Shown: piece by piece, positions 17,763 through 26,787 of the stretch
How positions within the stretch are numbered: the first letter of the stretch is position 1
Layout: every line of letters starts with the position of its first letter
Assembly (NCBI RefSeq): GCF_003986975.1
Contig: NZ_PIPO01000002.1
Coordinates: forward strand, 372,001-436,000
DNA from: Aliidiomarina soli
GTDB lineage: Bacteria; Pseudomonadota; Gammaproteobacteria; Enterobacterales; Alteromonadaceae
Direction of reading: 5' to 3'
DNA length: 64,000 nt
Program-made: the position numbers and the translations under genes
The notes under the pieces: generated by a model
Database searches by the model: none
The model's input: the letters and a program-made list of their open reading frames with translations, nothing else
What the model was told of the DNA's origin: nothing

Positions 17763-17832
17763 GTGTGGTGTTTCCTTTAGTCAAACGGCGCACAATATAT
17801 AGTGTTCTGGCGAACAAGTGAACAGGCATAAT

Positions 17833-18321
17833 ATGAAAAAAACACAGTCTGACCAACGTAGTATTTTCGGGATCACGCTTTCAAAGCGGGGCTGGAACAA
17901 CGTGATCATTTACGTTGTGTTAGCTTTTATGTTTATTTTCTACTTCCTTGGTCATGATAGCAGCCGAAATGCATCTGACGAGTCTTTCCGCCCATTTGCG
18001 GTCTTTAACATTGTTGAGTTACGTGACCAGCAACATGATCTTGTTCGCGTGGGCAACCAATGGGAATTGCGCGGCGGGCAGTTGACCAGTGCAGAGCAAA
18101 GCAACTGGCTGGATGCCTGGCAAAGTCTTACCCTGAAACCTTACGACGGCCTTCTGGAAGGCGAAGAATATGCGGTCGAAGTCAGTGTGGCGGATCAGAA
18201 CGGCGTACTTAAAATTGCGGTGTTCTTTCAGCCGAACCAAGTTCTGGTAGCGTTGCCTGGTTACGATACCGTGTTTTTGGCCACCCATGAGCAAGCCACC
18301 AGCTTACGACCGCCGCGATAG
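17833..18321 (+). CDS. hypothetical single-pass membrane protein upstream of mutM
   Basis: Not assigned. A 162-residue protein with a basic cytoplasmic N-terminus (KKTQSDQRS...SKRGWNN), one membrane segment at about 25-43 ([17 protein letters not shown]) and a ~115-residue exported domain rich in beta-type sequence. A repeated WxLRGGQ / WLDAWQSL pattern lies in the middle. No catalytic motif is visible. I chose the ATG at 17833; a GTG at 17818 is in frame. It ends 11 bases before mutM and is likely co-transcribed with it. A conserved role near mutM in related marine genera is possible, but I cannot check it. Confidence 0.65.
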   Translation: MKKTQSDQRSIFGITLSKRGWNNVIIYVVLAFMFIFYFLGHDSSRNASDESFRPFAVFNIVELRDQQHDLVRVGNQWELRGGQLTSAEQSNWLDAWQSLTLKPYDGLLEGEEYAVEVSVADQNGVLKIAVFFQPNQVLVALPGYDTVFLATHEQATSLRPPR

Positions 18322-18332
18322 GCAGCAACGAT

Positions 18333-19142
18333 ATGCCAGAATTACCCGAAGTAGAAACCAGCCGACGCGGAATTGAACCGCATATTGTCGGCAACCCTGT
18401 GGTTCAGGTACGAGTCCATCAGCCTCAGCTGCGCTGGCCAATACCGGCTAGTGTGCAGCTGATAAGCGGGCAGGCGATCACTAGCGTTGAACGCCGTGCC
18501 AAGTACTTGTTATTGCACACAGCACCCGGCATTCTAATCATTCATTTGGGTATGTCCGGTGCGTTACGCATTGTTGATGCAGCGTTACCACGCAGTAAAC
18601 ACGACCATTTTGAAATTGAATTCGCTTCAGGCCAGGTACTGCGCCTGAATGACCCGCGACGTTTTGGTGCTGTACTGTGGCAGGAGCACGGCAGCGAATT
18701 GTCTGTGCTTAGTCGCCTTGGCCCGGAACCGTTGACCGATGAGTTCAGCGGACAGCGTCTTTATACCTTGTCGCGCTCGCGACGCAGCGCAGTAAAAACC
18801 TTTATTATGGATAATGCAGTGGTCGTAGGGGTTGGCAATATCTATGCAACCGAAGCGCTGTTTGCGGCGGGTATTGACCCGCGACGTGCGGCCGGGCGTA
18901 TTTCGCTGGCACGGTATCAGGTGCTGAGCAGTGCAATTAAAGCAGTATTAACTAAAGCGATTGAACAAGGCGGCACCAGCTTAAAAGACTTTACCCAGGC
19001 GGACGGCAAGCCTGGGTACTTTAAGCAGGAGCTGCTGGTGTATGGCCGCGCCGGAGAGCCCTGTGTAAGCTGTCAGACGGTGCTGGAAACAATTCAGCTA
19101 GGGCAGCGTGCTTCTGTCTATTGTCGTCGTTGTCAGCGCTAG
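18333..19142 (+). CDS. mutM: formamidopyrimidine-DNA glycosylase MutM (Fpg)
   Basis: Base-excision repair of 8-oxoguanine and formamidopyrimidines with AP-lyase activity. The catalytic N-terminus [13 protein letters not shown] supplies Pro2 and Glu3. HLGMSG and [14 protein letters not shown] are the conserved helix-two-turn-helix and loop motifs. The C-terminal zinc finger uses CVSC and CRRC (last ~25 residues). At 269 residues the length is normal. Its TAG stop shares the four bases CTAG (19139-19142) with the stop of the convergent lipoprotein gene. Confidence 0.97.
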   Translation: MPELPEVETSRRGIEPHIVGNPVVQVRVHQPQLRWPIPASVQLISGQAITSVERRAKYLLLHTAPGILIIHLGMSGALRIVDAALPRSKHDHFEIEFASGQVLRLNDPRRFGAVLWQEHGSELSVLSRLGPEPLTDEFSGQRLYTLSRSRRSAVKTFIMDNAVVVGVGNIYATEALFAAGIDPRRAAGRISLARYQVLSSAIKAVLTKAIEQGGTSLKDFTQADGKPGYFKQELLVYGRAGEPCVSCQTVLETIQLGQRASVYCRRCQR

Positions 19143-19810
19143 CGAGCGTCGTCCTGCGCTGATCGAAGGATCTCCGCTCGTTCTGCGGCTGAGATGAAAC
19201 GGGGGTGGTAGGGGCCATGCGGCAAACTTGAAAATGCCCGTCGGTTCATTTCTCGTGCCAGCGGAATATAGTCTTGCTGCGCCGTGTTTAACGCGGTTTC
19301 CAGTAAGGCTCCCAGCAGACTGCTGCTGTCTCCTCCGGTATTTACCGATTGTCGCTCATTAGCCTGCCAGACAACCTCGCCGGTATGGGTCGAGACCAGT
19401 TGATACTGAGCAGCGACGGTAACCGACCCACCGATCACCAAGTAACTGGTATCCCATGCAACCAGCGTGGTTTGCAATACCATGTCGGCACCAAACAATT
19501 CATAGAAACGGCGTGGGTCGACGCTCTCAAGCTGAGCGCCGTCTATAATCCCCTGATCACGTAACAGCTGTTGGGTCAGTTGACTGGGGAATACGTAAAA
19601 CCCGGCCCGGGTTAAAGGCACCGCAAGGCTGGTATAGAAAAGATCCGGCGCCTGAGCTGCGGTCGTCCGATTGGCTGGCGGCAGGACGAGTACGCTGCGC
19701 ATATTGGGTGAATTGAAATACGCGTATTCATCGGGCGGAGCTGAACTGGCACATGCACTCAGGGTCAGCGCCACGACAAGGGCGAGAACCACTGTTTTAA
19801 GATGGGTCAT
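19139..19810 (-). CDS. DUF799 (GNA1162-like) lipoprotein, last gene of the CsgG-like operon
   Basis: A 223-residue predicted outer-membrane lipoprotein: signal peptide ending in the lipobox LSAC (residues ~17-20). The rest is the DUF799 fold seen in Neisseria GNA1162, with [16 protein letters not shown] near the start, [19 protein letters not shown] in the middle, and [15 protein letters not shown]. These proteins resemble TolB/CsgG-type beta-alpha-beta domains that assemble in the periplasm; their function is not established. The ATG at 19810 has a strong GAGGAG 8 bases upstream. An ATG at 19831 is also in frame but spoils the signal peptide. The start overlaps the DUF4810 gene by 14 bases. 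Confidence 0.85.
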   Translation of the reverse strand: MTHLKTVVLALVVALTLSACASSAPPDEYAYFNSPNMRSVLVLPPANRTTAAQAPDLFYTSLAVPLTRAGFYVFPSQLTQQLLRDQGIIDGAQLESVDPRRFYELFGADMVLQTTLVAWDTSYLVIGGSVTVAAQYQLVSTHTGEVVWQANERQSVNTGGDSSSLLGALLETALNTAQQDYIPLAREMNRRAFSSLPHGPYHPRFISAAERAEILRSAQDDAR

Positions 19811-20258
19811 TGGCTTGCTCCTCAGTGGCATTCTGGTCCGTGGCTGGGCCTGCTGGTTTGTCGTTTTCGTCGGTCACCACAGGCTCAGGTACAACCACAG
19901 GTGGCACGACATCGGCAAACCAGCGCCGAATGAACAGGTTCGACTCAGGATAAAGCTGACGCTCACGATTAACGTAGTACGCGTAGGTCTGCTGATTGCC
20001 TAACTGGCGTTCGTAGTTAGCAAGCTCAAGTAAGGTACCGGGAGGCGGTGGCCAGCCACGACTGTCGCTGACCGCAACGATATTACGCAGGGTATCGATG
20101 TGGCGTTGGCGGGCCTGGTCGCCAGGCGTATTCTCAAGCTCATAATAGCTCGATTCATAGCTACCCCAGTACATCCCTTGCCGTGGTTGGCTGGCGCAGG
20201 CTGAGAGGAGCAGACAGAGACTGATTATGAGCCCGTGGCGTAAGCGTAATTTAGTCAT
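19797..20258 (-). CDS. DUF4810 domain lipoprotein
   Basis: A 153-residue lipoprotein. The signal peptide ends at the lipobox LSAC (about 18-21). YWGSYESSYYELE and GWPPPPGTLLELANYERQLGN are hallmarks of DUF4810, which forms short TPR-like helices. The C-terminal 35 residues are acidic and proline/valine rich (VVPEPVVTDENDKPAG), probably an unstructured tail. DUF4810 genes sit between a CsgG-like and a DUF799 gene in Neisseria and many gammaproteobacteria, exactly as here. Function unknown; a role in assembling an envelope complex with its neighbours is inferred. Confidence 0.85.
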   Translation of the reverse strand: MTKLRLRHGLIISLCLLLSACASQPRQGMYWGSYESSYYELENTPGDQARQRHIDTLRNIVAVSDSRGWPPPPGTLLELANYERQLGNQQTYAYYVNRERQLYPESNLFIRRWFADVVPPVVVPEPVVTDENDKPAGPATDQNATEEQANDPS

Positions 20259-20269
20259 ATGAGTTTAGG

Positions 20270-20614
20270 TCAGGGCACACGAATGGCGACAGCGTTTCCA
20301 TTGGAAACGTACAGCTCGCGGTTTATCAAAACTCTGTCGTTGCGGTATATCTGCACATGCAAAGGCCCCGGTGAAACTTCAAAGGCGGCAAAGCGCTGAC
20401 CTTCAAGTTGAAAGGTCCGGGTCTTGCCTTCACGCAGCGTGATTGGGTCCTGGCTGTTGATGATCAGAACAGTTCCCATGAAGTTACCGGTAAGATGTAA
20501 AAAGGCCTGCTCGCTGGCTGGCTGTGTGACCCGTTCATAACTGCTGGTGCAGGCATTGAGCACCAGTAGGGCGAACGCGACACTGATAATGGTTATAAAA
20601 CGGGGCATAGTCAA
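20270..20614 (-). CDS. small lipoprotein of the CsgG-like operon
   Basis: A 114-residue lipoprotein with lipobox LNAC (about 19-22). The mature part is ~90 residues and looks all-beta, with GTVLIINSQDPITLREGKTR and FAAFEVSPGPLHVQIYRND. That pattern resembles small beta-sandwich or PEGA-like modules, but I cannot assign a family. It lies between the CsgG-like gene (gap ~26 bases) and the DUF4810 gene (gap ~11 bases), so it is almost certainly part of the same operon. I do not recall this fourth component from the Neisseria three-gene cluster. Confidence 0.75.
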   Translation of the reverse strand: MTMPRFITIISVAFALLVLNACTSSYERVTQPASEQAFLHLTGNFMGTVLIINSQDPITLREGKTRTFQLEGQRFAAFEVSPGPLHVQIYRNDRVLINRELYVSNGNAVAIRVP

Positions 20615-20640
20615 TTCCTTAAAGACAGAATATCGGTTAT

Positions 20641-21588
20641 CTACTCGGCGCGTATGACCAGGTTATCGAAGTCGTCGCTCAACTCGGTATCGCTGCGTAC
20701 CAGCGATAACTCATTGTCACCACGACCAATAAAGTCGATGACCTCAATTTGACCGAGTCGAGTCGGAGGAAGTTCGATGTTGAGCCCTGTTTGTGGGTTC
20801 TTAACCTGCTCACCACGACGATAAAGGACCAGTTGCTCACCCCGGCTAAGACCCTGCTGCGAGCCACCGGTCATTAATAAATGGCCGTCCTGACGACCTA
20901 TTAAATAGGCCTGCCAGGGCTTATCCAAAAGATTCTCCATCAGGTTGCTGACCAGCTGTGATATCGCGGCTGAGACCGCTTGATCTGCCAGCGCGGTGTT
21001 GAATGCCGCGCGCTCACCTACGCCAAAGGTAGTGCTTGCCTCGGCCCGGGCTTCGCCACTGGCCTCTTCCGAAAAGACGATTTGTCCGTTGCTGGTGTCA
21101 ACCAAGCGCACGTTTACTGTGGCCCGCGCTTGCTGGATACGGTTACGGGTGAAAATGCCGGTTTCACTAACATTAGAATGACCAAATTCGGAGACTGAAC
21201 CGACAATAAGGTAATCCGCGCCGACCCGACTCGGTTCAAGGTTGGCGTAGTTTTGTTCTGCGATAACCTGGTTCAGGTCAGTTCGCTCTAACATAATGAA
21301 ACGACCGCTGTCGGTTAGTCTGGAGGCAAGAATATCACTTGCCTGTTTGCCCAGACGGTCAAAATTGTCATCCACAAAAAAGCTACTGCCGCGACGAGTT
21401 TCATCACTAAAGCGGGCAATGGCGACGCGTCGTTTCAGCCCTTCATAAGGTTCATCCTGCTGCAGACTTGGACTAACCTGCGGCGATGACGGGGTCGGAT
21501 TCACCCGTTCATTGGTTGAAGTGGCACAGGCAGCCAGAGTGATGCTTATGAGAAGTAAAAGTGCCGATCGAAAAGGGGAGCGAATCAT
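20641..21588 (-). CDS. CsgG/HfaB family lipoprotein, first gene of a four-lipoprotein operon
   Basis: A 315-residue outer-membrane lipoprotein: lipobox LAAC (about 18-21), then a CsgG domain with KRRVAIARFSDETRRG, LASRLTDSGRFIMLERTDLNQV, GADYLIVGSVSEFG and VNVRLVDTSNGQIVFSEEASGEA. In curli systems CsgG forms the nonameric secretion pore, but no csgA, B, E or F gene is visible here. After residue ~230 comes an extra ~85-residue domain (ISQLVSN...GLSRGEQLVLYRRGEQ) with an SH3-like look, absent from E. coli CsgG. An operator-like repeat and a -10 element lie upstream. Confidence 0.85.
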   Translation of the reverse strand: MIRSPFRSALLLLISITLAACATSTNERVNPTPSSPQVSPSLQQDEPYEGLKRRVAIARFSDETRRGSSFFVDDNFDRLGKQASDILASRLTDSGRFIMLERTDLNQVIAEQNYANLEPSRVGADYLIVGSVSEFGHSNVSETGIFTRNRIQQARATVNVRLVDTSNGQIVFSEEASGEARAEASTTFGVGERAAFNTALADQAVSAAISQLVSNLMENLLDKPWQAYLIGRQDGHLLMTGGSQQGLSRGEQLVLYRRGEQVKNPQTGLNIELPPTRLGQIEVIDFIGRGDNELSLVRSDTELSDDFDNLVIRAE

Positions 21589-21628
21589 AGTTATCGAGTC
21601 CTTGATGGTAAGTAGTCAAACGCTGCTA

Positions 21629-21667
21629 AGTATAGAAAACAAACATATTTATGCTACATAAATGTAG
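21629..21667 (-). promoter_or_regulatory. candidate promoter/operator of the CsgG-like operon
   Basis: Read on the minus strand, TATACT (21634-21629) is a good -10 element about 40 bases before the csgG-like start. The expected -35 region is occupied by the inverted repeat CTACAT-N2-ATGTAG (21654-21667) instead of a consensus hexamer. That layout suggests control by a dimeric regulator. The regulator is not known. Confidence 0.4.
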
Positions 21668-21760
21668 AGTAACTTACTGCAAAACAGATACAAATACCTG
21701 AGCTTACTTTAGTCGCTTTTTGCCGCCTGTGGTGGCTCTTTGCTGACGTTTTACATTGTC

Positions 21761-22513
21761 TTACATTGTCGCCTTAATCCAGTCAATAAAATCCTCAGGC
21801 TGATTGAGAAAGGGAGCATGTGCACTGCTGGCAAAAATTTCACAGTCACCTGATGTAATCTGATTTGCAACCGCCACTGGTACCAGGCTGTCGAGCCGAC
21901 CATAGGCGCGGTAGAAGGGCATACTCAGTTGCGACAACTGGTCGCGCAGGTCAACTTTTTCCAGCCAGTTTAAACCCGCTTGCAGTGCTTCGGGGACCGG
22001 CAACGGTTTTTTTAGCAGCAGTGCCTGCAACTGCTTGATATCATTTCGGGCGGAGGGAGCCCCCATTGCCTGCACCGCTAAGAAGCGTTTCAGCGTGGTC
22101 TTAAAGTCATCCCTTAGCTGAGCCTGAAACGCCTTTAATACGGTGGGGTCCATGCCGGGCCATCCGTCGTCAGGTCGACTGACGAAGCAAGGGGAGCTGG
22201 CGACTGTATACAGCCCGGTGACGCAATGTGGATGACGCAACGCCAGTGTAGTGGCGAGCAAGCCACCCATAGACCAACCAAGTACCGCCGCCTGTCCGGT
22301 CGGAGTATGGGTTTGAATATAATCAGCCAGATAGTCCGCAACGGCGCTGGCTTCAGTCAAGTCGTCTTTCCACTGCGCGTCACCAAAGCCAGGCAAATCA
22401 AGGGCATGAACGTCGATTGAGCCTGGAATGGCTTGCTCAAGCTGAGGTTTTATCGATTCCCAGACTGCGGCGTTCAACCCCCAGCCGTGAAGCAGAACCA
22501 AACTTTGCGCCAT
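21761..22513 (-). CDS. bioH: pimeloyl-ACP methyl ester carboxylesterase BioH
   Basis: Alpha/beta-hydrolase that removes the methyl group from pimeloyl-ACP methyl ester, closing the pimelate branch of biotin synthesis. The nucleophile elbow is GWSMGG with S81, the acid is D208 in YGRLDSLVP and the base is H232 in SSAHAPF. The oxyanion region is LHGWGLN. At 250 residues it has normal length. It diverges from gntX, as in E. coli. A 10-base tandem repeat (GACAATGTAA on this strand) spans its stop codon. Confidence 0.93.
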   Translation of the reverse strand: MAQSLVLLHGWGLNAAVWESIKPQLEQAIPGSIDVHALDLPGFGDAQWKDDLTEASAVADYLADYIQTHTPTGQAAVLGWSMGGLLATTLALRHPHCVTGLYTVASSPCFVSRPDDGWPGMDPTVLKAFQAQLRDDFKTTLKRFLAVQAMGAPSARNDIKQLQALLLKKPLPVPEALQAGLNWLEKVDLRDQLSQLSMPFYRAYGRLDSLVPVAVANQITSGDCEIFASSAHAPFLNQPEDFIDWIKATM

Positions 22514-22578
22514 GGCTGACTCCTGTTTATAGGGTAAAGGTTCATACTAAACCCATGATTATCCACTGATGTTGAGCT

Positions 22579-23250
22579 ATGTCTTTCTTTTCTTTGGATA
22601 TTGTAGGGCAGTGTTGGTTGTGTGACCAGAGCTGCGTTGATCACTGCGGTCTGTGTTCGACCTGCTTCAACGATTTACCGCGATTGCCACCGCACAATCT
22701 ACGGCCACTGACACGCCCTGATTATTGCCATACCTGGGTTGCCCCGTTGTCGTTTCAGCCGCCGACAGACCGCTGGCTATATCGCTTTAAGTACCATTCA
22801 ACGCCGGCGCTTGCGAGTCATTTTGCGGTCTTGCTGGCGGCTCAAATTATTGCCTACCATAAGCAGTCATGTACCCCCTTACCGGATGCGGTATGTGCGG
22901 TACCTATGTCATGGAGTCGGTGGCGACAGCGCGGTTTTAACCAGGCCTGGGAGCTGGCTACAGCGACTGCAAAGGTCTTGGGACTGCCGGTGCTTGATAG
23001 ACTGATCCGGGTTGGTGGCGAACATCAGCAACATCAGTTGGACTGGGCCGCACGGCAAGCGAACGCCGATCAGGCATTTGCCCACTGTGGACGAGCCTGT
23101 GGGTGTCGCCATGTGGCAATTGTGGATGATGTTATTACGACAGGTGCAACCCTGACGGCGGCGGCCAGAGTGTTACTGGAGAGTGGGGTAGAACAGGTCA
23201 GCGGGTGGGCACTGGCGTACACACCCGCTGAATACCATGGTGAGGGTTAG
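22579..23250 (+). CDS. gntX: ComF/GntX family phosphoribosyltransferase-like protein
   Basis: A 223-residue double-zinc-ribbon plus phosphoribosyltransferase-fold protein. The N-terminal cysteines CWLC...CGLCSTC form the zinc ribbon. The PRPP-binding motif IVDDVITTGATL sits near residues 175-186, and RWRQRGFNQAWELA is the ComF signature. Family members are linked to DNA uptake (ComF) or utilisation of extracellular DNA in enterics; the enzymatic substrate is unknown. Its final four bases overlap the stop of the convergent M14 peptidase gene. Confidence 0.92.
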   Translation: MSFFSLDIVGQCWLCDQSCVDHCGLCSTCFNDLPRLPPHNLRPLTRPDYCHTWVAPLSFQPPTDRWLYRFKYHSTPALASHFAVLLAAQIIAYHKQSCTPLPDAVCAVPMSWSRWRQRGFNQAWELATATAKVLGLPVLDRLIRVGGEHQQHQLDWAARQANADQAFAHCGRACGCRHVAIVDDVITTGATLTAAARVLLESGVEQVSGWALAYTPAEYHGEG

Positions 23251-25880
23251 TGCGCGTGCGCATGCTCCATTTCGGCATCAGCCGCTTCGTCATCGTCCGA
23301 CGTCGTGCCGTGTGCATACTGAGACCAGAAAATAGCATTTGCTAACAGTTTCGAAGTGCCCCAGAAAAAGCCGCGGAAGTTCACGTTGTCGGCAAAACCT
23401 ACGACTCGTCCGCTACCAAAACGATGTGCAGCAACACTGGTGCGGTCCCGCAGTACATCGCGGTTCTGACTGGATACGTAACCAGCAAGAACAGGTTCTT
23501 CACGGTAACGTGCGACATCAACAAAAGGAGAAGTGTCGGCCATCATCGCCATTGTGCTGTCTTTAAAGACCGGCAGGTACTGGCGGGTGTAACCCACTGC
23601 AAGCGGGTGACTAAGATCAAGCTCGGTTTCAAAAATGGCACCGGCTACACGTTGCTGAGCGTAAAACTGGTCACGCTCGCCGTAACTCAAACCATGTTTT
23701 TTGAATTGCTCGTCAAACTCTGCCTGCTCGACAAAGCTCACCCCAAGGATCTCTTTCTCAGCCATCCAGCGCGCGCCGCCTTTTTGACCGATTAGGGTAC
23801 CGCCGTGAGTAACCCAGTTACGGATACGGTTAGTCAGTTGATCATTAAAGTTGTAACGGCCGTTGACCATAATAATATGGCTGTAGCGGTCAATGTTTAC
23901 CTGCTCCAGGCGCTGCGTTTCGATTTTGCTGACTGGCAGATTGAGATGACGATCCAGGTAGTACCAGGTTTCCCCAGCTTCCTGTACCGGAACACCGTCG
24001 CCGACGACCAGAAGTACCTCTGGCATTTCAACCGGGTCGATACTGCGGCTACCAATGTCCATGCCTTCGCTTGGGGTAAGACCACGAGCGATGGTATGGA
24101 CTGGAACCTGATTGTCGTTGGCATACCCGGCAACTAAATTAGTAACCTGGTCCCATTCTTTCGTCTGGTAAGCGCGAGTGACCAGGGCCGTACCAGCGGG
24201 AAAGTGTTGCTCGCCGTTGGCCGTTTCGATGGTCATTGGCTGATGCGCCAGACGAACATGGACATCCTCTTGCAGCAAATTGCTGAGCAGACGAGGGGCA
24301 AAATAGTGCTCCCAACTGAATGCATAACCAACGTTGGTTTCGGTTAACCGATTCGCTTGCCAGTTGCGTTCGCCGTCGAATGCTTCCTCGCTGACGCGGA
24401 AACTGCGAGTACTGTCTACCTGGGCGAACTCAATGTTAAAAGCGCTCGGTAAGGTCCATGCAGATACGTCGTAAAAGGTGTTGTCAGGAAAGTCCTGGCG
24501 GGTGCTAAAAGCGCCTTCGAGTAAACGGAACTGGCGCTGACTGGCTGGAATGTAAAAATCGCGGCCCGCTTTATAGTCTTCGCCGTCGGCAGAAAAGTCT
24601 TCACTGACCGCGAAGGCTTCGATTTGATGCTGGCGCAGAATGTTAAGGAGTTCGTCCATCCGCGCCGGATCGGCGTCATCACCACGCAGCATGTAACCGT
24701 CAAAGTCAGCGTCACCGGCCAGTTCAATGCTGTCACGGTAAAAGCTCTGCATATAGCTATTCAGACGATCCCGGTTTTCAACCGATCCGCGAATGGTCGA
24801 CAAGGAGGTCAGGAACTGATTGCGGATAGTAAACGGAAAGGATAGCTCGCCGTTGACTGATTCCTGTAAATGGCCCCGCGATGATGCCTGTTCGAACAAA
24901 ATCCCGATAGTTCCCTGAATGTCCGGGTAGCTCGAGCCTTTGCCGTAATAGAAGTCATCAAAAGATTCTTCGGTGTAATACAGGCTATGCACATCGTCCA
25001 GACTATCCGCGTGGTACTCGGCTAGTAACGCGGTTAGCTCGACATTGCCGTCAGGCGTCATTGGGTTCTTGCGCGATGGGATGCCGGGCTGGAAGAAATA
25101 TGTCGAGTTGGTGCCCATTTCGTGGTGGTCAGTCAGTACATTGGGCATCCAGCGCTGGTACGCACTGATGCGAGCACGGGACTCAGGGTGTTGTAGCAGC
25201 AACCAGTCGCGGTTTAAGTCAAACCAGTAATGGTTCTGGCGCCCACGTAACCATAGTTGTTGCTGTTCGATATTTTGTGAGTCACTAACCAGGTTCTGGC
25301 TCTTAAACTGATTGGCCCACTGTGCAAAGCGTCCCAGGCCATCCGGGTTAAGGGCAGGTTCAAGCAGAATCACGGTATTGTCCAGCCACTGCTCGACTTC
25401 CTCTCCCTGCGCCGCCGCCAGATAATAGGCTGTCAGCAGTGACGCATTGGCGCCAGACGACTCGTCGCCATGAACACTAAAACCAAGGTAAACGACTAAG
25501 GGGGCTTCGCTGACATCGGCGTCGGCCTCAGGATCCGTCAGGGCAAGGTGCTGTTGACGCATTTCCTCGACCCGATCTTTATTCTCTGCTGAGGTGACTG
25601 TTACCAGGATCAGCGGACGTCGTTCGTGGCTGTAACCAATAATCTCCATCTGAAAGCGGTCGGAATGGTCGCTGAGTACTTCCATGTAACGCACCAGTTG
25701 GTCATGGCGAACATGCCATTCACCGACTTCATAATGCAATACTTCAGCCGGCGTTGGCACGCTTGGGTCAAGCTCGGTACCTGCAGGCAGGTAGTAATCC
25801 AGATCGTAGTCTGCTGCCTGGAGCGGCAAGGCAACTAAAGCGACGATCGCCAGTGCCCATCGAAAAAGGTGGTGTTGCAT
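23247..25880 (-). CDS. secreted M14-family zinc carboxypeptidase, large
   Basis: An 877-residue exported protein: signal peptide (residues 1-22, ...LVALPLQA). The M14 domain has zinc ligands H137 and E140 in VHGDESSG and the third histidine in LTDHHEMG near residue 250; the catalytic glutamate is probably in GILFEQASSRG. The second half (about 430-860) lacks peptidase motifs and includes a glutamine-amidotransferase-like region (GTLIGQKGGARW, GSGRVVGFADNVNFRGF). The C-terminus is acidic and histidine rich. Such enzymes degrade peptides outside the cell and are typical of proteolytic marine Idiomarina/Alteromonas. It sits between gntX and nfuA, which are adjacent in E. coli. Confidence 0.9.
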   Translation of the reverse strand: MQHHLFRWALAIVALVALPLQAADYDLDYYLPAGTELDPSVPTPAEVLHYEVGEWHVRHDQLVRYMEVLSDHSDRFQMEIIGYSHERRPLILVTVTSAENKDRVEEMRQQHLALTDPEADADVSEAPLVVYLGFSVHGDESSGANASLLTAYYLAAAQGEEVEQWLDNTVILLEPALNPDGLGRFAQWANQFKSQNLVSDSQNIEQQQLWLRGRQNHYWFDLNRDWLLLQHPESRARISAYQRWMPNVLTDHHEMGTNSTYFFQPGIPSRKNPMTPDGNVELTALLAEYHADSLDDVHSLYYTEESFDDFYYGKGSSYPDIQGTIGILFEQASSRGHLQESVNGELSFPFTIRNQFLTSLSTIRGSVENRDRLNSYMQSFYRDSIELAGDADFDGYMLRGDDADPARMDELLNILRQHQIEAFAVSEDFSADGEDYKAGRDFYIPASQRQFRLLEGAFSTRQDFPDNTFYDVSAWTLPSAFNIEFAQVDSTRSFRVSEEAFDGERNWQANRLTETNVGYAFSWEHYFAPRLLSNLLQEDVHVRLAHQPMTIETANGEQHFPAGTALVTRAYQTKEWDQVTNLVAGYANDNQVPVHTIARGLTPSEGMDIGSRSIDPVEMPEVLLVVGDGVPVQEAGETWYYLDRHLNLPVSKIETQRLEQVNIDRYSHIIMVNGRYNFNDQLTNRIRNWVTHGGTLIGQKGGARWMAEKEILGVSFVEQAEFDEQFKKHGLSYGERDQFYAQQRVAGAIFETELDLSHPLAVGYTRQYLPVFKDSTMAMMADTSPFVDVARYREEPVLAGYVSSQNRDVLRDRTSVAAHRFGSGRVVGFADNVNFRGFFWGTSKLLANAIFWSQYAHGTTSDDDEAADAEMEHAHAH

Positions 25881-26044
25881 GGTAACTCCCCTGATTTACA
25901 TATCGTTATCAGGCACGCTAACAGAAGGGCGACTCAAGCTCTAGCGCTTTACTATGCATTGCCGTTTGTTTGCGATAAAATAAACCCTAGTAAATTACTC
26001 GGGTATTCTGAGTGAGAGCAATATATCGTGCAAAGAGGTGAGTG

Positions 26045-26623
26045 ATGATTACTATTTCGCAAGCAGCGCAGGGTCATTTCCGTGAACTATTAAGCCAGCA
26101 ACCAGAGGGCACTAATATTCGCGTGTTTGTGGTTAATCCTGGCATGGCCAATGCGGAATGCGGCGTTTCATACTGCCCGGCAGATTCGCTTGAACCGACT
26201 GACACAACGTTGCCATTTGAAGGTTTCGATGCCGTTGTCGATGCCCAAAGCGCGCCGTTTCTGGAAGCTGCCGAAATTGATTTTGTAGAGCAGGATCTGG
26301 GTTCGCAGCTGACGCTGAAAGCGCCCAACGCCAAAGCGCGCAAAGTGGACGATGATGCGCCATTGATTGAGCGGGTGGAGTACATGATCCAGACCGAAAT
26401 CAATCCACAGTTAGCGAGTCATGGCGGACAGGTGATGGTCGCTGAGATTACCGACGATGGCTTTGCCATTCTGCAGTTCGGTGGTGGTTGCAACGGTTGC
26501 TCAATGGTCGATGTGACCCTTAAAGAAGGCATTGAAAAACAACTTCTGGAAGAGTTTCCAAATGAGCTGAACGGTGTTCGTGACGTGACCGAGCATAGCC
26601 GTGGCGAGCATTCTTACTATTAA
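26045..26623 (+). CDS. nfuA: Fe/S biogenesis protein NfuA
   Basis: Carrier that assembles and delivers 4Fe-4S clusters, notably under iron limitation or oxidative stress. The N-terminal degenerate A-type domain ([15 protein letters not shown]) is followed by the NFU domain with [14 protein letters not shown], whose CxxC (about 148 and 151) bridges the cluster between two subunits. The C-terminus is the conserved EHSYY. The ATG at 26045 matches E. coli NfuA; the GTG one codon upstream is the only other option. AGAGG precedes it. Confidence 0.97.
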   Translation: MITISQAAQGHFRELLSQQPEGTNIRVFVVNPGMANAECGVSYCPADSLEPTDTTLPFEGFDAVVDAQSAPFLEAAEIDFVEQDLGSQLTLKAPNAKARKVDDDAPLIERVEYMIQTEINPQLASHGGQVMVAEITDDGFAILQFGGGCNGCSMVDVTLKEGIEKQLLEEFPNELNGVRDVTEHSRGEHSYY

Positions 26624-26712
26624 AAGTTGTATAAAAAATAACAATCCAAATGCTTGAGTAATCAATGAGTTAATTATTTATGCGTTAATGAGATGTTAGT
26701 TTTTTGCAGTGG

Positions 26713-26734
26713 AAGTGTGATCCTGATCACTTTG
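26713..26734 (+). promoter_or_regulatory. CRP-like binding site upstream of the DUF4397 lipoprotein
   Basis: AAG-TGTGA-TCCTGA-TCACT-TTG: the TGTGA-N6-TCACT core is one base from the cAMP-CRP consensus and is nearly fully symmetric. A weak -10 (TAAGAT, 26747-26752) follows, which would place the site centre roughly 36 bases before transcription start, so it could activate or occlude the promoter. Confidence 0.65.
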
Positions 26735-26787
26735 TACCCGCGTAGTTAAGATTGCTGAACCCTAACTACATATTAACGAGGTACATC

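Noticed and set aside
20641-21588. True curli secretion (csg) locus
   Set aside because: No curli subunit, nucleator or CsgE/F-like gene is nearby, and the neighbours match the DUF4810/DUF799 type instead.
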